A DNA stretch of 64,000 nt from Lagopus muta (Eukaryota; Chordata; Aves; Galliformes; Phasianidae). Below, piece after piece: positions 25,001-33,900 of this stretch; positions within the stretch are counted from its first letter, which is position 1; each line of letters begins with the position of its first letter. The notes under the pieces are model-generated. The model searched no databases, was not told the DNA's origin, and saw nothing but the letters and a program-made list of their open reading frames with translations. Position numbers and translations under genes: made by a program. The stretch covers positions 1,612,001-1,676,000 of the forward strand of contig NC_064443.1 of NCBI RefSeq assembly GCF_023343835.1, in the 5' to 3' direction.

Positions 25001-28000
25001 TCACATTAATCTCACTGTGGGGATTGTTGCCTAAGTGTGGTTCTTGGGATGTAACAGTGTATTATGGCGGTAGTCCATCCCATCTCCAGCATTTATGGTT
25101 TCTCTCACAGCATGCTTCTTCCTGGCAAGTGTCCCTCACCATGGATCTTGCTGTGCCAGCACACTGCTGCAGGCTCCTGAGGTGGTTCGCTGCTGTATGG
25201 CAGTTGTGTGATCTTAAGGACTAGTAATTCTGCACTAGGAAGTTCAAATGATGGCCCTCCAATCCTGCCTATTGTCTGTCTCCTTTCTGAAAAACATGGA
25301 CTTTTCTGCTTGTGGCTCCTCCAAGCTCCTTCTCCAGGTCTGTGAGTTGAGGAGAGGAAGTCCCAGAAATGCAGAGGCCTGCCAGCCTTCACTCAGCAGT
25401 GAACAGTAGGCATGCTGCCTGGCAGCAGAGATGGGCACGGGCTGGAGGTATTGCTGCTGAGCAGCCTGCAGGTTGGTGTGGCTGCTGGTGCTGGCACATC
25501 AGTCTGCTGGCACTGATGGGGCCTTTTGCTTTCCTAGTGGGTTTTGTTTCCGTTGTGACTCATGTGGAAAACTTGTGTGGAGATGGGAATCCCTAAAGTC
25601 TCCTCTGTGTGCTGGCAGGATGTTTGGAAAGCATTGAAAGCAGCTTTAGCTGGTGCTTTGTGGGTTGGTTTGTTTTCACTTAGCTGTGAGGCTGCCCAAG
25701 CTGCTTGGCTTCGTGGGTGGGGGAAGCAATTGCTGTGAACGCCTGGGTTTATGTGCTTCGGTTGAGATGGCAGTCGGTGATCTGAGAACAGCCTCAAGTG
25801 CTCCTTTCTGACATCCTCGCTTGCTCATCTTGCCTCCTAGTCGTCCTCTGAGGTGGAATCTTTGTCTTCTGAGCCCAGGGCACTTTGTCTGCCTTCTGTC
25901 CACCATTCAGCTTTTCTCATCTCTAAGCTTCTTCTCGTCTAATTCTCTTTTTGTCTCATTCTCTTTTTGTCGTTGTCTCTTCTTTTTTCATCTTTTTATT
26001 CCTATCTCTAAGCTTCCTTTGTTGTCCATGCGTTCTTTTTGACTTGCTGTGCCCTAGGGCACAGGACTTCCTGACTTGCTTAATGGGGTATGAAGAGCTT
26101 CTAGCTTTTTCTGCAGCCTAAGGAAGGCCAAGAGTTGTACAGGGAGTTGTCACATGGGAAGTGGAAGTGAGGTAAGACAGAGAAGGATGGAAGCCTTTGA
26201 ATTGGGATGGTGGATGAGTGATGAGGTTAACATCTCCTGAGAGTGCTCACATCTGCATGCCATGGTACAGTGACACATCCAGCTGTGTTGACAGTGCTGG
26301 TGAGGTGGCTGCCCCGTTCCACACACTGAGGATGAAGATGTCTGGCCTGTACTCACTTTCCCGTTCTCCTTTTACCTGCAGGGTAATCTCTTTGATTTTC
26401 TGAGGCTGACAGGTTGGCGTGGATCCAAGGTGCTCTACTTTGGTGACCATCTGTACAGTGATCTTGCGGTGAGTAAAAAGCTGTGCGTGCTGCTTCTGTG
26501 TTTCCCATAGCAGGACTTTGAGTGATGAGCACTGTGGTGCATCAGGAGGATCTGTCTGTGTCCAGGCTGAGCATTTTGGGCAGTTCAGTCATCCAGGAGC
26601 TGCGTGTGGCCAGACTTCTGCACGTCTGGCATCACGGTGTATTTCAGAGTGAATCCCTGCTGCTGCTCTACAAGCCCAAATTGTCCCACAGTGCCTAAAG
26701 CTGCTTTGGGGAGGGGGGAAGCCCAAAAGCAGATGATAGCAAGGTTGGAACATGCTTGTTAGAGTGCTGCTGAAGTGAGGAGTGAAGCAGAGCAACCTGG
26801 TTACCTCCTGTGGTAACCAGAGAGCATCAGAGAGGCAGTGCTGTGGTCCTGTTGAAGGAGGAGGTGGTGCTGTGGCTGCTGAAGGACAGGAAATGGCTGA
26901 GGAGGGAATGCAGCAAGGCGGCAGTAAGCTGGTATGACTTGTGGTCGTGTTGGTCTGTAAAGCAGGGCCCTGCTCTGAGCATTCAGGTCTCAGCATACTT
27001 GCTTGGTGCTCTGTAGGCTGTGGCTTTTGGGATGCTTCCTGGACATAACATCCCATTCTGCTGTCACGCAGAAGGAAGCAGTGCAGAAAGGGCACCTGAG
27101 GTACTTTCTGCCAGTGAAGAATGACTGCTGGTCTGTGAACTTGAGAGCAGTTCATGTGGAGCTCACATTTCTAGATGCTTCTTGTAGCTGGTCCTGGTGG
27201 CTGGGAGATAGGAGTTACAGTGTGACCCAGAACGGACTGTGAGGATGGCTGTCCCCTGAGGATCTGCAATGGGAACAGACCACTTTCCAAGAAAATGGGA
27301 TTGTGTTTGGCTTTCAGTCTTCATGTTGAACTCACAGTTGTTTTTTCACCCTGACCTCCAGGACCTCATGCTGCGTCACGGCTGGAGGACTGGAGCCATA
27401 GTCCCTGAACTGGAGACAGAGATTCGGATCATAAACACAGAGCAGTACATGCACTCCCTGACCTGGCAGCAGGCTCTGACGGGGCTGTTGGAAAGGATGC
27501 AGGTAAAGAGCTCCTGTCTGAGCAGGGTATGTAACATGCCTTCTTCCGAGTCTGAGACTTAGGACTGGTGTAGGAATCAGAGGATATCATAATTTTCCCA
27601 TGTTCTGAAAATCTTATTCTCCTCAAATAAAGTTGCATGGGCCTCGCAGATTTGTGAGTTATGTGAAACCCCTGAGGGTGTTGGAGGGGCTGGAGGGGTG
27701 GCTTACAGGGCTGATGTGACCTGGCAGTTGCTGTTGTCTCTGCAGATGTATCAGGATGCGGAGTCAAAGCAAGTACTGCTGGAATGGATGAAGGAGCGGC
27801 AGGAGATCAGGTCAGTGCATTGCTATGCTTGCTTATGGGCTCTCGGGGGCTCTCAGATCTGCACTGAGCCTATTTGGTAACCTGTTTTGTGGAAGGTGTT
27901 GCTGCAGCTCTTGGCTTACGGCCCTCCCTGCTGCCTCGTGTCTGTGTTGGGCTGCAGCAGTGCAGTCCTGCAGCAGGAGAGGTTGGACAGCATGAACGCA

Positions 28001-28824
28001 GGCTGGGAAAGGGGTGGTGGTGGTGTCAGCCTGTGCCAGAAGGGCCTGTGGGCTGGCTGCTGTGACTCCTGGCACTGCAGGCACTGCAAGTGGGTCCCCA
28101 CCTCTAGCAGGAATAGCTGGAAGGAAGGCAGTGCGGTGAATGCTCCTTGTGGTCTCAGTGCACAAGGGAGGTCTTCCTCAGGCCTCAGTGGGAGGCTGAT
28201 CCCAAAATATCCTGTGGGAATGGAAGGCCTGGGGTTGCAAAACTTTGGGGAGGAACCTGGGGTCACACCACTGGACCTGGGAGGTCTGCTGTGAGCTGGA
28301 AAGGTGTGGATTCTTATCTGAGTTGGCAAAATTCATATTGGGCCCAAGAGGGCTTTGCCTGCTGGGGCCTCTGTTGTTTTGCAGTAATTGCCAAACTGCC
28401 ACTTGCTAAATTCTGATGAGCATAGCTGCTGTGAGAGTCTTCTGGGAAGCCTGGGAGGCTGAGCGCCTGGAGTGCAGATGGCACTCACAGTGGCTCTCAC
28501 TGGGCAGAGATTGAGCCTGAGAAGTGCCTTTGTCCTACAGAGCTCCATTTTTTTCCCCTCAGGTCGCTGACAAAGAACCTATTCAACCCCCAGTTTGGAA
28601 GCATCTTCCGCACCTTCCACAACCCCACGTACTTCTCACGCCGGCTGGTGCGGTTCTCTGATATCTACATGGCATCCATCAGTTGCCTGCTGAACTACGA
28701 TGTCAATTTCACCTTCTACCCACGGCGCACCCCGCTGCAGCATGAGGCCCCACTCTGGATGGATCAGCTCTGCACAGGCTGCATGAAAACCCCCTTCCTG
28801 GAGGAGATGGTGCACATTCGGTGA
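5544..28824 (+). CDS. NT5DC2: NT5DC2, HAD-family 5'-nucleotidase domain protein
   Basis: Fourteen coding exons keep frame and give 572 residues: 5544-5820, 8885-9069, 9841-9915, 11554-11609, 13320-13413, 17467-17595, 20858-20918, 21546-21648, 22064-22165, 23186-23267, 26382-26468, 27362-27502, 27746-27810, 28563-28824. All introns are GT-AG. The ATG sits in a strong context (GCCATGG). Residues 1-80 are low-complexity and Arg/Pro/Gly-rich, perhaps a mitochondrial presequence. From residue 93 the protein closely follows mammalian NT5DC2. The HAD motif DYDYT at 125-129 supplies the nucleophile Asp125 and Asp127, motif II is ITNSP at 319-323, and motif IV is FGDHLYSDL at 408-416, so all key residues are present. 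The family resembles cytosolic 5'-nucleotidase II; the substrate is unsettled. It is divergent from SMIM4 and convergent with STAB1. Confidence 0.97.
5821..8884 (+). other. NT5DC2: NT5DC2 intron 1 (3.1 kb)
   Basis: The CpG island tails off by about 6000. A run of 31 T lies at 7032-7062, and a TGTTT-rich stretch at about 8440-8490. I recognise no exon, repeat family or RNA gene. The open frames here show no matching splice context. Confidence 0.6.
7032..7062. repeat. T31 homopolymer
   Basis: An uninterrupted run of 31 T lies in NT5DC2 intron 1. Its length makes it prone to sequencing slippage and length variation. I see no flanking retrotransposon body that would explain it as a poly(A) tail. 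Confidence 0.9.
9070..13319 (+). other. NT5DC2: NT5DC2 introns 2-4 (around exons 3 and 4)
   Basis: The introns are 9070-9840, 9916-11553 and 11610-13319. They contain T-rich runs (9171-9193) and ordinary unique-looking sequence. I recognise no mobile element, conserved hairpin or extra exon. Confidence 0.5.
14645..15480 (-). mobile_element. CR1 LINE fragment, antisense, in NT5DC2 intron 5
   Basis: The left end is the reverse complement of a CR1 3' terminus (AGAGTTGGAAGGGAACCTTG). Further right, minus-strand translation in several frames gives degraded ORF2 C-terminal reverse-transcriptase sequence, with the asparagine-lysine-serine-lysine-cysteine-lysine and glutamate-lysine-aspartate-leucine-glycine signatures. 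Frameshifts and stops show it is dead. It is 5'-truncated at about 830 bases. The intron is 13414-17466. Confidence 0.9.
16085..16355 (+). mobile_element. CR1 LINE 3' end fragment, sense, in NT5DC2 intron 5
   Basis: Translation gives the CR1 ORF2 C-terminus (arginine-leucine-aspartate then lysine-lysine-phenylalanine-phenylalanine, then tryptophan-asparagine-glycine-leucine-proline-arginine-glutamate). The 3' nucleotide end reads GATGATCTTAGAGGTCTTTT and finishes in degenerate ATTCTGTG repeats. It is opposite in orientation to the CR1 piece at 14645-15480. Confidence 0.9.
17596..20857 (+). other. NT5DC2: NT5DC2 intron 6 (3.3 kb)
   Basis: Besides the CR1 segment at about 20110-20640, the intron contains an unassigned stretch at 18328-18984 that stays open on the minus strand for 218 codons. 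I recognise no protein in it and found nothing else to name. Confidence 0.5.
20110..20640 (-). mobile_element. CR1 LINE internal reverse-transcriptase fragment, antisense
   Basis: Minus-strand translation shows degraded CR1 ORF2 reverse transcriptase. There is a phenylalanine-arginine-lysine-glycine-lysine-lysine then tyrosine-arginine motif, then a serine-cysteine-leucine-threonine-asparagine block, and then isoleucine-phenylalanine-leucine-aspartate-phenylalanine. This piece comes from the middle of ORF2, so it lacks the usual 3' end. Several frame breaks show it is inactive. Confidence 0.82.
20919..26381 (+). other. NT5DC2: NT5DC2 introns 7-10
   Basis: The introns are 20919-21545, 21649-22063, 22166-23185 and 23268-26381. 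The last, 3.1 kb long, contains a pyrimidine-rich tract at about 25905-26040 with short internal repeats. I recognise no mobile element or additional exon. Confidence 0.5.
25905..26040. repeat. Pyrimidine-rich tract with short direct repeats
   Basis: On the plus strand this is strongly C/T-rich. ATTCTCTTTTTGTC occurs at 25942-25955 and 25958-25971 (16-base period). TCTCTAAGCTTC occurs at 25920-25931 and 26005-26016. It lies in NT5DC2 intron 10, about 340 bases before exon 11, too far upstream to be that exon's own pyrimidine tract. Confidence 0.6.
26469..28562 (+). other. NT5DC2: NT5DC2 introns 11-13
   Basis: The introns are 26469-27361, 27503-27745 and 27811-28562. The splice sites are ordinary. 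I see no repeats, RNA genes or further exons. Confidence 0.5.
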
Positions 28825-29386
28825 AAGGCCAGCTATTCCAGCCAACTGAGTGAGTCTGTACGTGTGGCCAGCAGCACCTCTGTGTACCACTAAAGGATGT
28901 TTGACACTTGTGTTCAGGTGTAGATCGTGTGTTTGCTGCTCCCTGCTTTATGCCTAGAGAGGCACAGAAGCGGAGTCCTGAGCTGCTGGGGCACAGGGAG
29001 CAGAACCTGTGTGAGCTGTGACTAGTGCTGGCTGCACGAGCTGTCCTTGGGGAGAAGGACTGGCAGTGCCAGGTGCTTGCTGCTGGGGGCAGGGAGTAGA
29101 AAGGGACAGTGCTGCCTCCTGCAGAGGAGGAAAGGTGATGAACGTAGAATCATAGAATTGCTCAGTTTGGAAAAGACCTTCAAGGTAATCAAGTCCAACC
29201 TCAGCCTAACCCTACTACCCCAACTCCAACAAGCCTCTGCTAAATTATGTTCCTGAGCACTATGTTCAAATGGTTTTTAAACACAGCCAGGGATGGTGAC
29301 TCAATCTCCTCCCTGGGGAGCCCGTTCCAGTGCTTAACAACCCTTTCTGTAAATAAGTGTTTCCCCAAACGTACCATTATAAGCAA

Positions 29387-29392
29387 AATAAA
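29387..29392 (+). terminator. NT5DC2: AATAAA in antisense CR1, candidate NT5DC2 poly(A) signal
   Basis: This is the first AATAAA after the NT5DC2 stop codon (563 bases downstream). It lies in reverse-complemented CR1 sequence. A second one lies at 30079-30084. No canonical hexamer exists in the unique 3' flank before the CR1. Confidence 0.4.
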
Positions 29393-30078
29393 ACAACCTC
29401 CCCTAGAGCAACTTGAGGCCATTTCCCCTTGTCCTGTCACCAGTGAGAAGAGACCAACCCTGCTCTCACTGCAACCACCTTTCAGATACTGGAGGAGAGC
29501 AATAAGGTTTCCCCTCAGCCTCCTTTTCCCCAGACTGAACAGCCCCAGTTCCTTCAGTCTCTCCTCACAGGCTGTGTTCTCCAAGCCCTTCCCCAGCCTT
29601 GTTGCCCTTCTTTGCACCTGCTGCAGCACCTCCACCTCCTTTCTGTACTGCGGTGCCCAAAACTGAACCCAGCACTCGAGGCCACACCAGTGCTGAGTAC
29701 AGGGCAGGATGACTTCCCTGGTCCTGCTCACCATTCCTGATCCCAGCCAGGCTGCCATTGGCCTTCTTGGCTACCTGGGCACACTGCTGGCTCATATTCA
29801 GCCCCCTGTCCATCACCACACCAAGGTCCCTTTCCATCAGGCAGCTTTCCAGCCACTCCTCCCCAAGCCTGTAGGGTTGCCTGGGGTTGTTGTGACCAAA
29901 ATGCAGGACCTGACACTCGGCCCTATTGAAACTCACACAGTTAACCTTGGCCCATTGATCCTGTCTATCCAGGTCCCTCTGCAGTGCCTTTCTCCCCTCA
30001 GGCAGATCAATACTCCATCCCACCTCGCTATCTTCTGCTAACTTACTGAGGTTGTAACCATCCCTCACCAGGATGGTT

Positions 30079-30084
30079 AATAAA
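30079..30084 (+). terminator. NT5DC2: Second AATAAA in antisense CR1, candidate distal NT5DC2 poly(A) signal
   Basis: AATAAA lies in the reverse-complemented CR1, about 1.25 kb after the NT5DC2 stop. Using it would end the transcript about 300 bases before the STAB1 poly(A) site, leaving the two 3' ends close but not overlapping. Confidence 0.3.
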
Positions 30085-30423
30085 GATGTTAAATAGTAGC
30101 AGCCCCAGTACCCTAGGGTACTACACAACGCTTGTGGCAGGCAGGCAACTGGATTTAACTCCACCGACCACAGCTCTTTGGGTCTGGCCATTCAGCCAGC
30201 ATTTCACGCAGCGGAGCATACGCCCGTCCAAACCGCGGGCAGCCAGAACAAGGAGGCTGCTCCCGGAGTCGGGCCCCAGGACGGCTGGGAGCCATTGAGG
30301 CTGCCGCGCAAATCGAGGGCGGCGAGACCCGGCGCTGGGAGCGGGGCCGGGCCGCGTGCCGCGAGGTGCCGCGAGAACCGGAGCCGCGGAACCGGGCGCT
30401 ACTGAGGGTGAGGGGCGGAGCTC

Positions 30424-30429
30424 TTTATT
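30424..30429 (-). terminator. STAB1: STAB1 poly(A) signal
   Basis: TTTATT on the plus strand reads AATAAA on the minus strand, 37 bases past the STAB1 stop codon at 30467-30469. This gives a very short 3' UTR of about 60 bases. It is the only canonical hexamer near the stop. Confidence 0.85.
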
Positions 30430-30466
30430 TGTCCGCGCCCGCGGGGCCGCGCCGCAGCCGGGTCCG

Positions 30467-30974
30467 TCACTGCTGGTCGCCGGTGCCCGCGGGATCCTGC
30501 AGCAGCAGCGCGTCCTGCCGGGAGAGCGGCGTGAGCGCGGGGCGGGGGGCGGGGGGAGGGGGGGTGGGGGCGGTGCTCACGTGCAGCGGTTCGTAGTCGG
30601 GGGCGTGGCCGCCGTACAGCGGGTTGGGGATGGCGACCAATGGGCGCTGGGGGCGGGGCCTGGCGGCGCGCGGCTCCGCCTTCGCTCGCGAGCGCTCCTC
30701 GTCCTCCTCGTCCTCCTCGCGCAGGTCGGCCTGCAGACGCGGGGCTGTGCTCAGCGCCGCCCCGCATCCCGTCCCAAGTCTGCGGGACCGGCACGGGGCT
30801 CCGCTCCCCCCCGCCTCCCCGCGGCCACCGCACCTGGAGGTACCCGAACTGCCCGTCCCGCCGGCGCCGTTTCACGCAGTACGCGGTGCCCGCGGCGGCC
30901 GCCCCCGCCAGCGCCACGCACAGCGCTGCCAGAGCCCCCGCGGCAGCGCCGGCAGCGCGCGTCCCTCCGCCCAC
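30467..30974 (-). CDS. STAB1: STAB1 exons for transmembrane helix and cytoplasmic tail
   Basis: The exons are 30834-30974, 30581-30730 and 30467-30514, ending in TGA at 30469-30467. The first exon encodes an Ala/Leu-rich helix of about 24 residues followed by the stop-transfer KRRRRD. The tail then has an acidic run (EEDEEDEE), a [10 protein letters not shown] segment with an NPxY-type motif, and [13 protein letters not shown] with a leucine cluster after an acid. The last introns are very short (66 and 103 bases). Confidence 0.95.
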
Positions 30975-33900
30975 CTGCGGGGAAGCGGGGCGTCACGGCG
31001 GGCGGGGGGAGGCAGGGGCCGAGCGCTCCGTGCCCCCCCCCACTCGCCTGCTCGAGCTGCACCGCGGGCGGGGGCAGCCGCAGCGGCTCGGCGAGGGCGT
31101 GGATGACGCCGTTGGCGGCCGCGATGTCCCACTCCACGACGGCGGAGTCGTTGATCCACATGGTTTCCTGCGGCGGCGAACAGAGCGGCAGCGGCCTCCC
31201 CGCGGCTCAGACCCGCAGCGCGGGGGGGAAGGAGGGAGGTGACCTCGTCGAGGTCGGACCTACGGAGCGCGCGGTGCTGTTGCCTGGCGAGAAGGGGGAC
31301 ACGAGAAGGTCGCGCCCCGCCCGGGACGGGACGGCGGTTCCCGCGGTGAGGTCGAAGCTGAAGAGCAGCAGAGCCGAAGCGTGCAGCTGCAGCTCCTCTC
31401 CCGACAGCGTCTGCGGGGAGAGGGCCGGGCTGGACGGAGTCGGGGCCGCACGGAGCCCCGCTGATCCCCGGGAGTCGCGCTCGCCCCGCGGCCGCGTACC
31501 TCATTCTCTGCGAAGCCAGAATTCACGGGGACAAAAAGCGTTTTGGGAGCGGAGTCGTCGGACAAATAGGTGAAAAACTCCAGCCCTTCCGCCGAGCCGT
31601 TGGCAAAAGCGAGCAGCAGCTGGAAAGCATCCCATCAGCACTGCGGGCAGCCCGGGCCGGCCCCGCCACGGTCCCACTCCCGGCGCGTCGCTTACGGAGT
31701 AGAAGGTGGAGAAACGCGCTTCCTCGGCCAGCACGTCGGGCAGGCGGCCGCGGCACCACATGCCATCCCCCACGAAGCCGTCGGGGCACACGCACGTCAC
31801 GTCTGCAAGGGAACGCCGCGATGCGCCTCGCAGTGCCCCGGCTGCCCACCGCCCCCCACACCGCCCTGGGCGCCCTATCGCCACCCCCCGGCCCAGCCCA
31901 GCGCCCGCACCGCTCACCCTTCTCGCGGTAGCAGAAGGCATCCCACGTCTCGCTGAGGTTGCTCCGAGGGCCGTAGTCCACGATGCCCACGTGGTTGGAG
32001 CCGCAGCTCGGGGTGGGAAATGCCGTAGGGTAACCCGCGGTGCCGTTGTCCATCCAGCCCACCAGGCACAGGTGGAACCCCATCTGCGGGGAAGCGGAGC
32101 AGCAGGAGCCAGGGTGAGGGTGTCTGCGATAGCTGTGCGGCTCCACGCTGTGCCCTCCTCCCATCTAAAGGGCTGAGGTGTGCCCCATCCCACTGGCACA
32201 AGCGAGGCCCAATTTCATGGCTGTGAGCCGCTCCCCAATTGGTCCAGACCCCACTGTGGTGTGGACCTCGCACAGGGGAGGTGGCAAAGGCCGGTGGGGG
32301 GCTGAGGAAGAGGCCAGCAGCACGGCAGACTCCTGTGAGGGACACAGAGCATGGCCCCCTGCCACTGCTGCTCCCCACCTGCTGCGCGGCCCCCAGCTGC
32401 TGGAACGTGGCCAGGACCGCCCCCTCTGCAGCACACGCCTCCTGCGCCTGCACGTAGGTGAAGTCGTACTTCTTTCGGGGCGATTGCAGGTGGAACACAC
32501 CCATGGTCTTATCTGCAAAATGGAGCCACGGAGCATCAGCACAGCACCAACCCCACGCAACACCGGCCTGCACCCATCTGTGGCCCTGTGGGCGCTCACC
32601 GTGGAAGTGCAGGTCGGTGCAGATGGCCTGCCGGTGGCACTGCCCGTTGCTGTCCAGGCACCGGTCCGTTGGGGGCACCACCTCCTCCAGGCACTGGATC
32701 CCATCGCCAATGTAGCCCCTCTTGCACTCGCAGCGCCGCTTGTTCTGCAGCACACAAGGTGTTGGCCATCGTGCAAGCAGCAGCTGCTGAGCTGTGCTTC
32801 TGTGAGCCCTGAGCACTGCCACAGCTGTGTAGAATCGCAGCAGAATGTGTGGCCTCCATGGGCTGGCAGCCCATGTTCCAAGCCTGTGTCCAGCTGCACG
32901 GGAACCCCCCTGAAGTGTTGCACAGATCACTTCCAGCTGAGCTGCAGGGATGTGGCACATTCCAGCACTGCAGTGCAGGTCTGGCCCCATTTTCCCCATA
33001 GTGAGCAGCTTTGTTCCTCTGCTGCTGGCCTTCACTGTCCCTGAGGGACCATCCAACATCCTTGAAATGCCATGGCTATGGCAAACCCTTTGCCGGTTGG
33101 GCAGAGGTGGGGGAGAAACGGCCACAGCATGACACCAGTGGGAGCTCGGCCCCGTGAACTGTGCAGGCCTGAGTACAGCAGTGTGGGATCTGCACAGCAC
33201 GGATGCTGCCCCTGTGTGTGGGCTGTGCTCACCGGCCCGGTGCTGATGCAGTGTGCGTGCTCGCTGCAGTCCCCATTCCTGCCGTCTGCGCAGCGGTCAA
33301 TGGGCTCACAGACGTAGCCATCTCCCCAGAACCCCACAGCACAGGTGCAGGAGACGTTGACACCAAGCTGCGAGCAGGCAGCATGCGTGGCACAGCCACC
33401 GTTGTCCTGGCTGCACATATCAATGGCTGCATGGAAAACAGCATTACCAGCACCGGAGCACCGTTCTCCTGCCCTGTGCACCACCCCCGGCATGGCCTAC
33501 CCCCATGGAGCTGCTCTGACCCTGAGGCCCCACCTGTGCAGGCTCTGCCATCCCCTTCATAGTGCATGTCACATTCGCAGAGGTTGCCAGCGCGGCAGGA
33601 GGCCTGGGGGTGACACGGCGGCGAGCAGGTGGGCTTCATGGCTGAAAACAGAGTGCAGGTTAGAGAGCCACAGGTGTGCTCCCAGGGCTGCAGTGCAGGA
33701 CAGCTGTCAGCCCCAGAGCCTCTCTGGAGGTCTGTTAGGGGGATGAGCCGCTGGGCCCAGCCGTGAGCCGCATGGGGAAGCTCAGGGGTTGGCAGCCCTC
33801 ACCCAGGGGGACTTCGCAGCGCTCTCCAGTCCAGCCCTCGACACAGAAGCAAAAGCCATCTCCGTGCAGCCCTCCATTGCACACACCGTGCTCAGTGCAA

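Larger units (their letters stand above)
29147..30245 (-). mobile_element. CR1 LINE, about 1.1 kb, antisense, between convergent genes
   Basis: The left end reads GAATCATAGAATTGCTCAG, the reverse complement of a CR1 3' terminus. Minus-strand translation of 29240-30191 is a long, lightly damaged ORF2 C-terminal reverse-transcriptase region split over two frames, including leucine-glycine-valine-valine-methionine-aspartate, a serine-arginine-valine-glycine-leucine-phenylalanine block and histidine-tryptophan-asparagine-glycine-leucine-proline. It is 5'-truncated. It is among the better-preserved CR1 copies in the window and probably one of the younger ones. Confidence 0.93.
28825..30423. other. 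Convergent 3' region between NT5DC2 and STAB1
   Basis: After the NT5DC2 stop there is about 320 bases of unique sequence with no AATAAA or ATTAAA. An antisense CR1 follows (29147 to about 30245), which carries the only plus-strand AATAAA hexamers (29387-29392 and 30079-30084). The STAB1 poly(A) signal then lies at 30424 on the minus strand. Between about 30230 and 30423 the sequence switches abruptly to CpG-rich. Confidence 0.7.
30230..31900. other. CpG-dense GC-rich block over the STAB1 3' end
   Basis: The base composition switches sharply from the A/T-balanced CR1 to very high GC with many CpGs, covering the last seven STAB1 exons and their introns. Long overlapping open frames on both strands (405 codons on plus at 30356-31573) are a by-product of this composition and not genes. 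Confidence 0.7.

Noticed and set aside
29240-30191. Host protein-coding genes suggested by long minus-strand frames
   Set aside because: The frames are CR1 ORF2 reverse-transcriptase remnants split between two frames.
30356-31573. 405-codon plus-strand frame over the STAB1 3' end
   Set aside because: It runs antisense through six proven STAB1 exons and their introns. The openness follows from very high GC and the translation is repetitive Arg/Gly/Ala.
32178-33044. 288-codon plus-strand frame opposite STAB1
   Set aside because: It overlaps the Link and EGF exons antisense and is explained by the codon pattern and GC of the sense strand.
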